Source of the DNA: JAVVTQ01 sp036653595
GTDB taxonomy: Bacteria; Bacillota; Clostridia; Oscillospirales; Ruminococcaceae
DNA: 8,122 nucleotides
Assembly: GCA_036653595.1 (NCBI GenBank)
Contig: JAVVTQ010000053.1
Coordinates: 1-8,122 of the forward strand
Direction: 5' to 3'
Under the pieces are notes generated by a model, which was not told the DNA's origin, made no database searches, and saw only the letters and a program-made list of their open reading frames with translations. This document shows, one piece after another, positions 1 to 6,597 of the stretch (position 1 is the stretch's first letter; every line of letters starts with the position of its first letter). The position numbers were made by a program, and so were the translations under genes.

Positions 1-554
1 AGAATTGCAGGAAATGTTGTCGGAAAAAGCGTGGGTTCCTTTAATGTGTTGTCATAGTTGTCGGCAAAATCGACCGTGTTCTTTGATATATCCGAAAATA
101 GCTCGCTTGAAATATCCGTGAGCTTGACCTCTGTATATCGAGAAGCGGCATATGCCATATCGCGGCTGTAGCTCTTGCCGAAGTTGCCCTTTGAGTCAAT
201 ATACGGGTGCAGCAGCGACTCATTTCCGACAGAAAGCCTGACCAGTGTTTCATATATGGCGCCATCCCCGTGTGGATTAAGCTTCATCGTCTGTCCCACT
301 ACGTTAGCGGATTTTGTGCGCGCACCTGTGAGCAGACCCATTAAATACATAGTGTAAAGCAAGCGTCTGTGCGAAGGCTTGAAGCCGTCAATTTCCGGCA
401 GCGCCCTGGAAACGATGACGCTCATGACATAAGGCATATAGTTCTGACACAATGTGTCGACAATTGACGTCTCAACAGTCACTCCCGCATTCGCTATCAT
501 GACATTTTCGTTTACTACGTCTACATGCTTTTCCTGTTTCTTCTTTGGTGACAT
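1..554 (-). CDS. parC: Type IIA DNA topoisomerase subunit A (ParC/GyrA-like), N-terminal part, runs off left edge
   Basis: This is the DNA breakage-reunion subunit of a type IIA topoisomerase, which with the upstream subunit passes one duplex through a transient double-strand break. Only the first 184 codons lie in the window. The ATG at 554-552 follows AGGAG (561-565) with a 6-nt gap. The winged-helix DNA-cleavage region is visible: SVIVSRALPEIDGFKPSHRR (residues 45-64), NPHGDGAIYE (93-102), GNFG (123-126) and SRYTEV (138-143), which holds the expected catalytic Tyr140 preceded by Arg139. Oddities against E. coli GyrA are Gly98 at the Ser83 position, Glu102 at Asp87, Asn93 at His78, and one residue missing in the 'DVRDG' stretch (here EIDG). 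The gene starts 26 bp after the partner subunit. ParC versus GyrA cannot be decided because the C-terminal domain, where a GyrA-box would lie, is outside the window; the symbol is tentative, the family call is firm. Confidence 0.9.
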   Translation of the reverse strand, partial: MSPKKKQEKHVDVVNENVMIANAGVTVETSIVDTLCQNYMPYVMSVIVSRALPEIDGFKPSHRRLLYTMYLMGLLTGARTKSANVVGQTMKLNPHGDGAIYETLVRLSVGNESLLHPYIDSKGNFGKSYSRDMAYAASRYTEVKLTDISSELFSDISKNTVDFADNYDNTLKEPTLFPTTFPAI

Positions 555-580
555 CTTTTTCTCCTGCCATTATCTTCTTG

Positions 581-2578
581 TCAGCTTATGTCAAGCATCT
601 CCATATATTCGCTTCCGTGCTCTGTGATATATTCTTTTCTTCCCGCAAGATTGTCTCCGAGCAGCATATCGAAATATTTTGAGGTCTGTTCTGCGAGTGA
701 CGGTGTGATTTTCACAAGGCGGCGGGTTTTGGGGTTCATCGTCGTCATCCACATCATCTCGGACTCGTTTTCGCCAAGTCCCTTTGAACGCTGCAACGTA
801 TACTTTTCGCTTCCAAGTTCTTTTAAAACATCGGATTTTTCACTGTCCGAATAAGCAAAATATGTTTTATTTTTTGTGGTTATCTCAAATAGCGGTGACT
901 CTGCAATATAGACAAAGCCATTTTCTATCAGCGTCGGTGTCAGTCTGTAAATCATGGTCAAGATGAGTGTTCGAATTTGGAAGCCATCAACATCGGCATC
1001 CGTGCAGATAATCACCTTGTGCCACCGAAGATTTGCAAGGTCAAATGTCGAAAGCTCCTTGTTGGCCTTTGTTTTGACCTCCACTCCGCAGCCCAAAACC
1101 TTGATGAGGTCAGTTACAATGTCATTTTTGAATATTTTATCATACTCTGCTTTCAGACAGTTTAAAATTTTACCTCTGACTGGAATTATCGCCTGAAACT
1201 CGGCATCTCTGCCCTGCTTGCAGGCTCCAAGCGCCGAATCGCCTTCGACAATGTAAACCTCGCGCCGATTCAAGTCTTTTGTTCTGCAATCAACAAATTT
1301 CTGCACTCTGTTCGTCGCATCAAAGGAACTCTGCGTCTTTTTGATATTTTGACGGGTCATTTCGGCATTTTCACGGCTGCGCTTGTTTATCAGCACCTGA
1401 TTTATGATTTTATCCGCTTCTGTTCTGTTTTCGATAAAATATATCTCTAGATTATGCTTTAAAAACTCCGTCATAGCCTGCGATATAAATTTGTTTGTGA
1501 CCGATTTTTTCGTCTGGTTTTCAAAGCTGAAAAGCGTTGAAAAGCTCGAAGAAACAAGAACCAGACAATCGGAAATATCCTGAAATGTTATTTTATCCTC
1601 GTCTTTTTTATAAAGCTTGCGCTCCTTTATGAGCGAATCAATTTGGTATGTAAAGGCGAGCTTTACCGCACGGTCCGGCGAGCCTCCGTATTCAAGCGGG
1701 CTCGAGTTGTGAAAATATTCAAGTCTTTGAGCATTGTTTGAAAAGGCAAATGCCACGTTGATTTTGACCTTATAATCAGGCATGTCCTCGCGGTCGCGCC
1801 CGACACGTTCCCCTGTCCACAGCTGCGGCGCAGTAAAGGCATCGTCGCCGATAATTTCCGCAACATAGTCCTCAATGCCGTTTGCATACGTGAATTCGGA
1901 GGTTTCAAAATCACCATTTTGATTTTCATGGCGGTATTCAAAAGTCACACCCGCGTTTACAATCGACTGTCTTTTAAGCATTTCGACAAAGTATTCCGGC
2001 TCAATTTTTATTTCTGTAAAGACTTTCAAGTCGGGTTTCCATCTGATTCTACTGCCTGTCTTTCTTCTTTTTGTCTCTTCCTTTATCATTTGCCCGGAAG
2101 CATTTCCGCCCTTAAAATGCAGCTCATAGCGAAATCCGTCGCGAAATATCTCCACATCCATATATTCGGACGCATATTGAGTCGCGCAAAGGCCAAGGCC
2201 ATTTAGACCGAGCGAGTATTCATATGCACCGCCGGTGAGATTGTTGTATTTGCTTCCGGCATACATCTCGCAAAAGACAAGCTTCCAGTTGTATTCTTTT
2301 TCATTTTCATTGTAGTCAACAGGTATTCCGCGCGCAAAGTCCTCAACTTCTATCGAGTCGTCTGCAAAATGAGAGACAATAATTCTGTCGCCGTACCCTT
2401 CCCTGGCTTCGTCAATAGAGTTGCTTACAATTTCAAAAGCAGAGTGCTGGCACCCTTCTATTCCGTCAGAACCAAAAATAACGCTTGGTCGCTTTCTGAC
2501 TCTGTCGGCACCCTTTAGCGAGGTTATATCATTGTTTGTGTATTGGCTGTTCTTATTGCGCTTTGTTTCCTGTGCCAT
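581..2578 (-). CDS. parE: Type IIA DNA topoisomerase subunit B (ParE/GyrB-like), divergent
   Basis: This is the ATPase and TOPRIM subunit of a type IIA topoisomerase; 665 residues is normal for ParE or short GyrB. The N-terminal GHKL ATPase shows FEIVSNSIDEA (48-58, expected catalytic Glu49 and Mg-ligand Asn53), DFARGIP (80-86) and an ATP-lid motif LGLNGLG (123-129). The transducer keeps the ATP-contacting QTK (355-357). The TOPRIM domain has EGDSA (445-449) and TDADVDG (526-532), so the metal-binding acidic residues are all present; PVRGKILN (466-473) and RSKGLGE (597-603) are typical C-terminal landmarks. Relative to E. coli GyrB, Gly75 is Ala82, Gly113 is Leu123, His116 is Asn126 and Lys110 is Glu120, so it is unlikely to be the main gyrase. 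An in-frame TGA lies just upstream of the ATG, fixing the start close to 2578. It heads a two-gene unit with the A subunit; ParE versus GyrB identity is tentative. Confidence 0.92.
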   Translation of the reverse strand: MAQETKRNKNSQYTNNDITSLKGADRVRKRPSVIFGSDGIEGCQHSAFEIVSNSIDEAREGYGDRIIVSHFADDSIEVEDFARGIPVDYNENEKEYNWKLVFCEMYAGSKYNNLTGGAYEYSLGLNGLGLCATQYASEYMDVEIFRDGFRYELHFKGGNASGQMIKEETKRRKTGSRIRWKPDLKVFTEIKIEPEYFVEMLKRQSIVNAGVTFEYRHENQNGDFETSEFTYANGIEDYVAEIIGDDAFTAPQLWTGERVGRDREDMPDYKVKINVAFAFSNNAQRLEYFHNSSPLEYGGSPDRAVKLAFTYQIDSLIKERKLYKKDEDKITFQDISDCLVLVSSSFSTLFSFENQTKKSVTNKFISQAMTEFLKHNLEIYFIENRTEADKIINQVLINKRSRENAEMTRQNIKKTQSSFDATNRVQKFVDCRTKDLNRREVYIVEGDSALGACKQGRDAEFQAIIPVRGKILNCLKAEYDKIFKNDIVTDLIKVLGCGVEVKTKANKELSTFDLANLRWHKVIICTDADVDGFQIRTLILTMIYRLTPTLIENGFVYIAESPLFEITTKNKTYFAYSDSEKSDVLKELGSEKYTLQRSKGLGENESEMMWMTTMNPKTRRLVKITPSLAEQTSKYFDMLLGDNLAGRKEYITEHGSEYMEMLDIS

Positions 2579-2591
2579 TTTCAGTCAATAA

Positions 2592-2597
2592 CTCCCC
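2592..2597 (-). promoter_or_regulatory. Ribosome binding site of parE-like gene, unusually far from ATG
   Basis: Reading the minus strand, GGGGAG is followed by 13 nt before the ATG at 2578, longer than the 6-8 nt seen at the other strong sites in this window. An in-frame CTG two codons before the ATG would sit 7 nt from the site, and an in-frame TGA directly precedes that CTG. ATG remains the default start because CTG starts are rare. Confidence 0.6.
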
Positions 2598-2616
2598 TGA
2601 ATATATAATTGATATT

Positions 2617-2645
2617 AGTATACTATACTTCACGTGCAAAATAAA
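2617..2645 (-). promoter_or_regulatory. Candidate promoter for the topoisomerase pair
   Basis: On the minus strand TATACT (2622-2617) matches five of six bases of a sigma-A -10 box. The hexamer 17 bp upstream, TTTATT (2645-2640), is a poor -35, so the call is weak. It would place the transcript start near 2610, giving a leader of about 32 nt that contains the GGGGAG site. The position fits: it lies just after the ftsH terminator and before the first gene of the next unit. The -10 is part of a perfect 10-bp palindrome, TAGTATACTA (2616-2625), which could be an operator or simply chance in AT-rich DNA. Confidence 0.4.
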
Positions 2646-2675
2646 GCGTCCCGACGCATTATCAGCGATCGGGAC
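2638..2675 (-). terminator. Rho-independent terminator after ftsH
   Basis: Reading the minus strand, GTCCCGA (2675-2669) pairs perfectly with TCGGGAC (2654-2648). Inside, CGC pairs with GCG after a one-base bulge, leaving a 7-nt loop (TGATAAT). The stem is followed by GCTTTATTTT, a moderately U-rich tail. It lies about 35 bp past the ftsH stop codon. The plus-strand side has no comparable T run, so it acts for minus-strand transcription only. It separates the rplI-to-ftsH run from the topoisomerase pair. Confidence 0.85.
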
Positions 2676-2710
2676 ACAAAAGTCAATGTTTTACAAGCAA
2701 GTCTTTCATC

Positions 2711-4630
2711 TTATTTTGGAGCAGCTTCCGATTTCGAATCATTCTTGCTGTCTTCGTCGATTACGAGATTTTTAGCAGTCTCTAAATCATTATCAGAACT
2801 TTCCGCCTGCGGCTTGCCGCTCATGAGCAGCTTAAATTCTTCACCGTCAATTTTTTCTTTTTCGAGCAGAAGCTGTGCAACGGCGTTGAGCTTGTCCATG
2901 TTATCAATCAGTATGGATTTGCAGCGCTCAAAGGATTTGCTGATTATGCTCTTGATTTCTGAATCAATTTCACGTGCGATATTCTCCGAATACAATCTGG
3001 ATTGCCCAAAATCGCGGCCCAAAAATACCTCATCGTGCGACTCATAGACAATCGGACCCATGCTCTCTGAAAAGCCGTACTTTGTGACCATCGAACGCGC
3101 TATTGCAGTCGCTCGCTCTAAATCATTTGATGCTCCTGTCGAAATATCGTCCAAAACCAGCGTCTCGGAAACACGTCCGCCAAGCAAAACCGTTATGACA
3201 TTCATCATTTGGCCGCGCGTGCGGTAGTTGAGCTCTTCATCGGGCAGATTTATGGTATATCCGCCGGCCTGTCCTCGCGGAATAATCGAAATTTGGTGAA
3301 CAAGCTCTTCGGGGTTAGCAACGAAAGTCGCAACTGCATGTCCGGCTTCGTGAAATGCCGTCAGCTTTCTCTCCTTCTCGTTTATAACTCTGGACTTTTT
3401 CTCGGGTCCCGCAATGACCTTTATACTTGCCTCTTCAATGTCATCTTGTATTATTGCCTTGCGACCTTTTCTCGCCGCAAGCAGTGCGGCCTCATTCAGC
3501 AGATTTTCAAGGTCAGCTCCGGTAAACCCAACCGTGCTCTTTGCAATTGTTGCAAAATCTATGTCAGGTCCGAATGGCTTTCCGCGCGAATGGACTTTTA
3601 GTATTTCCTCGCGTCCCTTTACATCGGGATATCCCACAAATACCTCTCTGTCAAAACGGCCGGGCCTCATGAGTGCTTTATCGAGTATGTCAACGCGGTT
3701 TGTCGCAGCCATGACAATTACGCCCTCTTTGCCGCTGAAGCCGTCCATCTCGACGAGAAGCTGGTTTAGAGTCTGCTCACGTTCGTCGCTTCCGCCGCCA
3801 AGACCTGCTCCGCGCTGTCTTCCGACAGCATCAAGCTCGTCGATAAAAATAATACTGGGGCAGGTTTTTTTTGCCTTTTCGAACAAATCTCGCACCCTCG
3901 AAGCTCCTACACCGACATAAAGCTCGACAAAGTCAGAGCCGGATATCGAATAAAACGGAACGCCCGCTTCTCCTGCAACCGCTCGTGCCAGCAGTGTTTT
4001 ACCTGTTCCCGGAGGTCCTACAAGGAGAACACCTTTTGGTATTTTTGCACCAAGTGCGTTAAATTTAGAAGGATTTTTGAGATACTCGACGATTTCAACG
4101 AGTTCCTCTTTTTCCTCGTCCGCGCCTGCAACATCGGCAAACGTGGCCTTTCTGCCCTCATCAGGGTTGCGCGTCTTTGCGCGGCCGACATTCATCCGTC
4201 CGCCGCCGCCCTGTTGATTCATGGAAATATAGAAAAACACCATGAGTCCCGCGATCATGATAATTGGCAACAGTGTGCTGACAATCGGCCAGAAATTGGA
4301 CGGCCTCTCATAGTTGTATTCCATGCGCGCCGTCGGGTTAGCCTCATTATAGCGAGTTATGCTGTCACTGACATCAATTATAAAGAGCTCGACATCGGGA
4401 ACTGAATATACTATTTGTGCTTTGGGGTTTTCCTTTAGGGAATATGTCAGCTTTCCCGAACCGAGGTTTAGTGTAAATTTGCTAACCTCGAGCTTTTCAA
4501 ACTTTTCGACAACGCGAGAATATTCCTCTGTGTTTCCACCCACGGAATTGAACATGTAAAGCATTGCCATCATGATGACGACAATCAGTACAAATGACAT
4601 CCCTCTTCCGCGTCCTTTGTTTTGGTTCAT
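2711..4630 (-). CDS. ftsH: ATP-dependent zinc metalloprotease FtsH
   Basis: FtsH is a hexameric, membrane-anchored AAA+ protease that extracts and degrades misfolded membrane proteins and short-lived regulators. At 639 residues it has normal family length. Two membrane segments (about 12-28 and 114-136) flank an extracytoplasmic domain of roughly 85 residues. The AAA+ module shows Walker A GPPGTGKT (205-212), pore loop LYVG (237-240), Walker B IIFIDE (260-265) and a second region of homology, LMRPGRFDR (320-328), whose Arg325 and Arg328 fit the arginine fingers. The protease domain has HEAGH (427-431) with Asp503 in SNDLE as likely third zinc ligand. The pore aromatic is Tyr238 where Phe is usual. 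The last 35 residues are a Ser/Asp/Glu/Lys-rich, probably disordered tail. The ATG follows GGAG with 8 nt. It is last in the tilS-hpt-ftsH order and is followed by a terminator. Confidence 0.98.
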   Translation of the reverse strand: MNQNKGRGRGMSFVLIVVIMMAMLYMFNSVGGNTEEYSRVVEKFEKLEVSKFTLNLGSGKLTYSLKENPKAQIVYSVPDVELFIIDVSDSITRYNEANPTARMEYNYERPSNFWPIVSTLLPIIMIAGLMVFFYISMNQQGGGGRMNVGRAKTRNPDEGRKATFADVAGADEEKEELVEIVEYLKNPSKFNALGAKIPKGVLLVGPPGTGKTLLARAVAGEAGVPFYSISGSDFVELYVGVGASRVRDLFEKAKKTCPSIIFIDELDAVGRQRGAGLGGGSDEREQTLNQLLVEMDGFSGKEGVIVMAATNRVDILDKALMRPGRFDREVFVGYPDVKGREEILKVHSRGKPFGPDIDFATIAKSTVGFTGADLENLLNEAALLAARKGRKAIIQDDIEEASIKVIAGPEKKSRVINEKERKLTAFHEAGHAVATFVANPEELVHQISIIPRGQAGGYTINLPDEELNYRTRGQMMNVITVLLGGRVSETLVLDDISTGASNDLERATAIARSMVTKYGFSESMGPIVYESHDEVFLGRDFGQSRLYSENIAREIDSEIKSIISKSFERCKSILIDNMDKLNAVAQLLLEKEKIDGEEFKLLMSGKPQAESSDNDLETAKNLVIDEDSKNDSKSEAAPK

Positions 4631-4641
4631 TTTTTCATCTC

Positions 4642-4653
4642 CGCCAAAAGGCG
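4642..4653 (-). promoter_or_regulatory. Small hairpin abutting the ftsH ribosome binding site
   Basis: In the 32-nt hpt-ftsH gap the minus strand reads CGCC-TTTT-GGCG, a perfect 4-bp stem with a 4-nt loop. The last G of the 3' arm is the first G of the GGAG used to start ftsH. Formation of the stem could affect ribosome access, but a 4-bp stem is only weakly stable and may be incidental. It has no U tract after it, so it is not a terminator. Confidence 0.35.
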
Positions 4654-4662
4654 CTTTCCATT

Positions 4663-5232
4663 TTATTTTTCAAGTCCCAACTGCTGCGCATGCTCGTCGC
4701 TGTATACACATGGCTTTAGCACACCGATGTAGGGGAGGTTTCTGTATTTCTCCTCATAGTCAAGACCGTACCCGATAACAAACTCGTCCGGTACTACGAA
4801 GCCGACATAATCGGCCTTTACGCTGGACATTCTTCTGCTCGGTTTGTCGAGCAACGTGCAAATCCTGAGACTTTTGGGGTCACGGCCCTTTAATATCTCC
4901 GTGATGTACTCGAGCGTCTTTCCGCTGTCGAGAATATCCTCCACAATCAAAACATCTCTGTTTTCTATGGGAATATCGATATCCTTCATTATCTTGACGG
5001 CGCCTGTGCTGACTACACCGCCCTGAAAGCTGGAAACTACCATAAAATCGATTTCGGTGTGCAAGTCTATTGTGCGAATAAGATCAGAGACGAAAATGAC
5101 CGATCCCTTTAATACGCTGACCACAACAAGATCTGTGCCATTGTAGTCCTCGGTGATTTTCGCGCCAATCTCCGTCACTCTTTCATTGATCTCTTCCTTT
5201 GACAAAAGAACCTTGAGAACATCGTTATGCAT
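4663..5232 (-). CDS. hpt: Hypoxanthine (guanine) phosphoribosyltransferase
   Basis: This cytoplasmic purine-salvage enzyme transfers the phosphoribosyl group of PRPP to hypoxanthine, and often guanine, making IMP or GMP. The 189 residues are close to the usual bacterial length of about 180. The PRPP-binding loop is VLIVEDILDSGKTL (94-107) with the acidic pair Glu98-Asp99. The early VLKGS (40-44) is the PPi-binding loop, and the C-terminal stretch KADYVGFVVPDEFVIGYG (139-156) carries the purine-site lysine and the FVIGYG signature. The flexible-loop segment reads SSFQGGVVSTG (67-77), slightly different from the common SSYGxGTxSSG. The ATG is preceded by GAGGAG with an 8-nt gap, and that site overlaps the tilS stop codon. 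It sits between tilS and ftsH, as in Bacillus and Listeria. The gene is also called hprT. Confidence 0.96.
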   Translation of the reverse strand: MHNDVLKVLLSKEEINERVTEIGAKITEDYNGTDLVVVSVLKGSVIFVSDLIRTIDLHTEIDFMVVSSFQGGVVSTGAVKIMKDIDIPIENRDVLIVEDILDSGKTLEYITEILKGRDPKSLRICTLLDKPSRRMSSVKADYVGFVVPDEFVIGYGLDYEEKYRNLPYIGVLKPCVYSDEHAQQLGLEK

Positions 5233-5244
5233 ACCAATTTCTCC

Positions 5245-6597
5245 TCAATTTGCATGTATTATAAAATATTTTTTTGTACATTCACTTATTGCGGCGCGCC
5301 TCGAAACGCCATGTCCATATATCCACAGGACTCCCTCATCATCTGAAAGCAGCGGGACCAAGTCCTTTTGCACCGAGGTCATCTCTGATTCACCGAAAAG
5401 CTTTTTAAGCGATTTGGTGACTTTTCTCCTATTCGAAGAAAAGCTGTCACCGTCGCGTCTGTTTCGAAGCACAAGATTTCCTTTTATTTTATCACAATCC
5501 AGCGAATTATTTAATATGTTTTGTAAATTTTCTTTGGTTATTTCTTTATTAATGATGTTTTTCTCCTCGATAAGGACAATTTTACCATCCAGAAAAGAGT
5601 TTTTGCCTAAATGTGCTCTTTTTTCAAAGCGCAATCTTGTCTCTGCGCAAGGGCGGTAGAAAAATATGACATCATCCTTTTGTGTCAAAAACAAGTCTTT
5701 TGCCAATTGTACTGTCTTGACCTTTCCCTCAACAACCTCAAGTGTGCAGGAGATTTTCACTTTATCGGCACTGACATTATTGTCAGAAATCAAGAGCTTT
5801 AATGCCTCACAGACAATAAAAGTGTCGGCCTGCCGCAAAATCTCTGCGCTGTACCCACCCTTTGCTTTCGATGCGCGCTGTAAAAGCTCTCTCGCTTGAG
5901 CTTCCACAAATTCCTTTGCACTTCTCGCATTTTCACAAAAAAAAGCTATGTTCTCAACAGCGTGTGTGTTTATCCCGACGAGCTGAGGCAAAACTTTGTT
6001 TCTGATTATATTTCGGCAGCATATGTTTTCTTTATTCGTGCTGTCGATAAAGTATTTCACCTTGTTTTCTTCACAATAGCTTTCAGTTTGCTCGCGCGAA
6101 ATCTCAATAAGTGGTCTGATTATGTTTTCGCGCACCGCCGGAATCGACGAAGCTCCGTCAATTCCGGCGCCTCTTATTATATTCAGAATCAGAGTTTCCG
6201 CCCTGTCGTTTAGGGTGTGAGCCGTTGCGATTTTTGCAGATACGCTTTCGGCGCACTCGTGAAAAAACATATAGCGCAGTTCGCGCGCCCACATCTCGAC
6301 ACTTTCGCCCTTGGGTCTTTCGCTTTCAAGCATTTTAGCTTCAAGCAAAAAAAGCGGAACGTCATTTAAGCCGCAGTACTGCTTCACGTATGAAGCCTCC
6401 GTGTCGCTCGCGGCTCCGCGCAGTCCATGATTAACATGGCAAGCAAAAAGCTTTCCTATTTCGAGCTTTTCTCTGTTGTTTATAAAAAAACACAGCAGCG
6501 CCATGGAGTCCGCTCCGCCGGAGACACACACCATGACGTTGTCATCTTTTTCAAGCATTTTGAATTTTTTAATAGTATTTACAGCTTCACTGTTCAT
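5245..6597 (-). CDS. tilS: tRNA(Ile)-lysidine synthetase TilS
   Basis: TilS uses ATP to attach lysine to the wobble cytidine (C34) of the CAU-anticodon tRNA-Ile, making lysidine so that the tRNA reads AUA and is charged with isoleucine. The N-terminal PP-loop ATPase domain shows SGGADS (26-31), HVNHGLRG (54-61), RELRYMFF (105-112) and AHTLNDRAET (126-135). The C-terminal TilS domain (about 375-445) has the family's RxGD-type motif (RRDGDSF), KSLKKLF and a LWIYGHGVS-like end. At 450 residues it is full length. In AHTLNDRAET, Thr and Asn stand where E. coli has AHHLDDQCET. The start overlaps the last 11 bases of dnaB (ATGAACAGTGA) and has only a weak GGA-like ribosome site, so translation is probably coupled to dnaB termination. 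Its own stop overlaps the hpt ribosome site. The central part (about 5460-5720) is visibly AT-richer than its flanks. Confidence 0.96.
   Translation of the reverse strand: MNSEAVNTIKKFKMLEKDDNVMVCVSGGADSMALLCFFINNREKLEIGKLFACHVNHGLRGAASDTEASYVKQYCGLNDVPLFLLEAKMLESERPKGESVEMWARELRYMFFHECAESVSAKIATAHTLNDRAETLILNIIRGAGIDGASSIPAVRENIIRPLIEISREQTESYCEENKVKYFIDSTNKENICCRNIIRNKVLPQLVGINTHAVENIAFFCENARSAKEFVEAQARELLQRASKAKGGYSAEILRQADTFIVCEALKLLISDNNVSADKVKISCTLEVVEGKVKTVQLAKDLFLTQKDDVIFFYRPCAETRLRFEKRAHLGKNSFLDGKIVLIEEKNIINKEITKENLQNILNNSLDCDKIKGNLVLRNRRDGDSFSSNRRKVTKSLKKLFGESEMTSVQKDLVPLLSDDEGVLWIYGHGVSRRAAISECTKKYFIIHAN

Noticed and set aside
41..265. 74-codon minus-strand open frame
   Set aside because: It lies in another frame inside the ParC/GyrA-like gene, whose translation has clear family motifs, and has no ribosome site or recognisable product.
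470..570. Short minus-strand frame starting at the ATG at 570-568 (about 33 codons)
   Set aside because: It overlaps the start of the A subunit in a different frame, has no good ribosome site, and the AGGAG inside it serves the ATG at 554.
1663..1941. 92-codon minus-strand frame inside the B subunit
   Set aside because: It is an out-of-frame shadow within a continuous, motif-rich topoisomerase gene; no frameshift is needed.
2579..2710. Possible small RNA or riboswitch in the largest non-coding gap
   Set aside because: The gap is accounted for by a terminator, a candidate promoter and a short leader; no riboswitch-like conserved core is visible.
4628..4637. ATGAAAAAATGA mini-frame just before ftsH
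   Set aside because: Only three codons including the stop and out of frame; the GGAG spacing fits the ftsH ATG at 4630 better.
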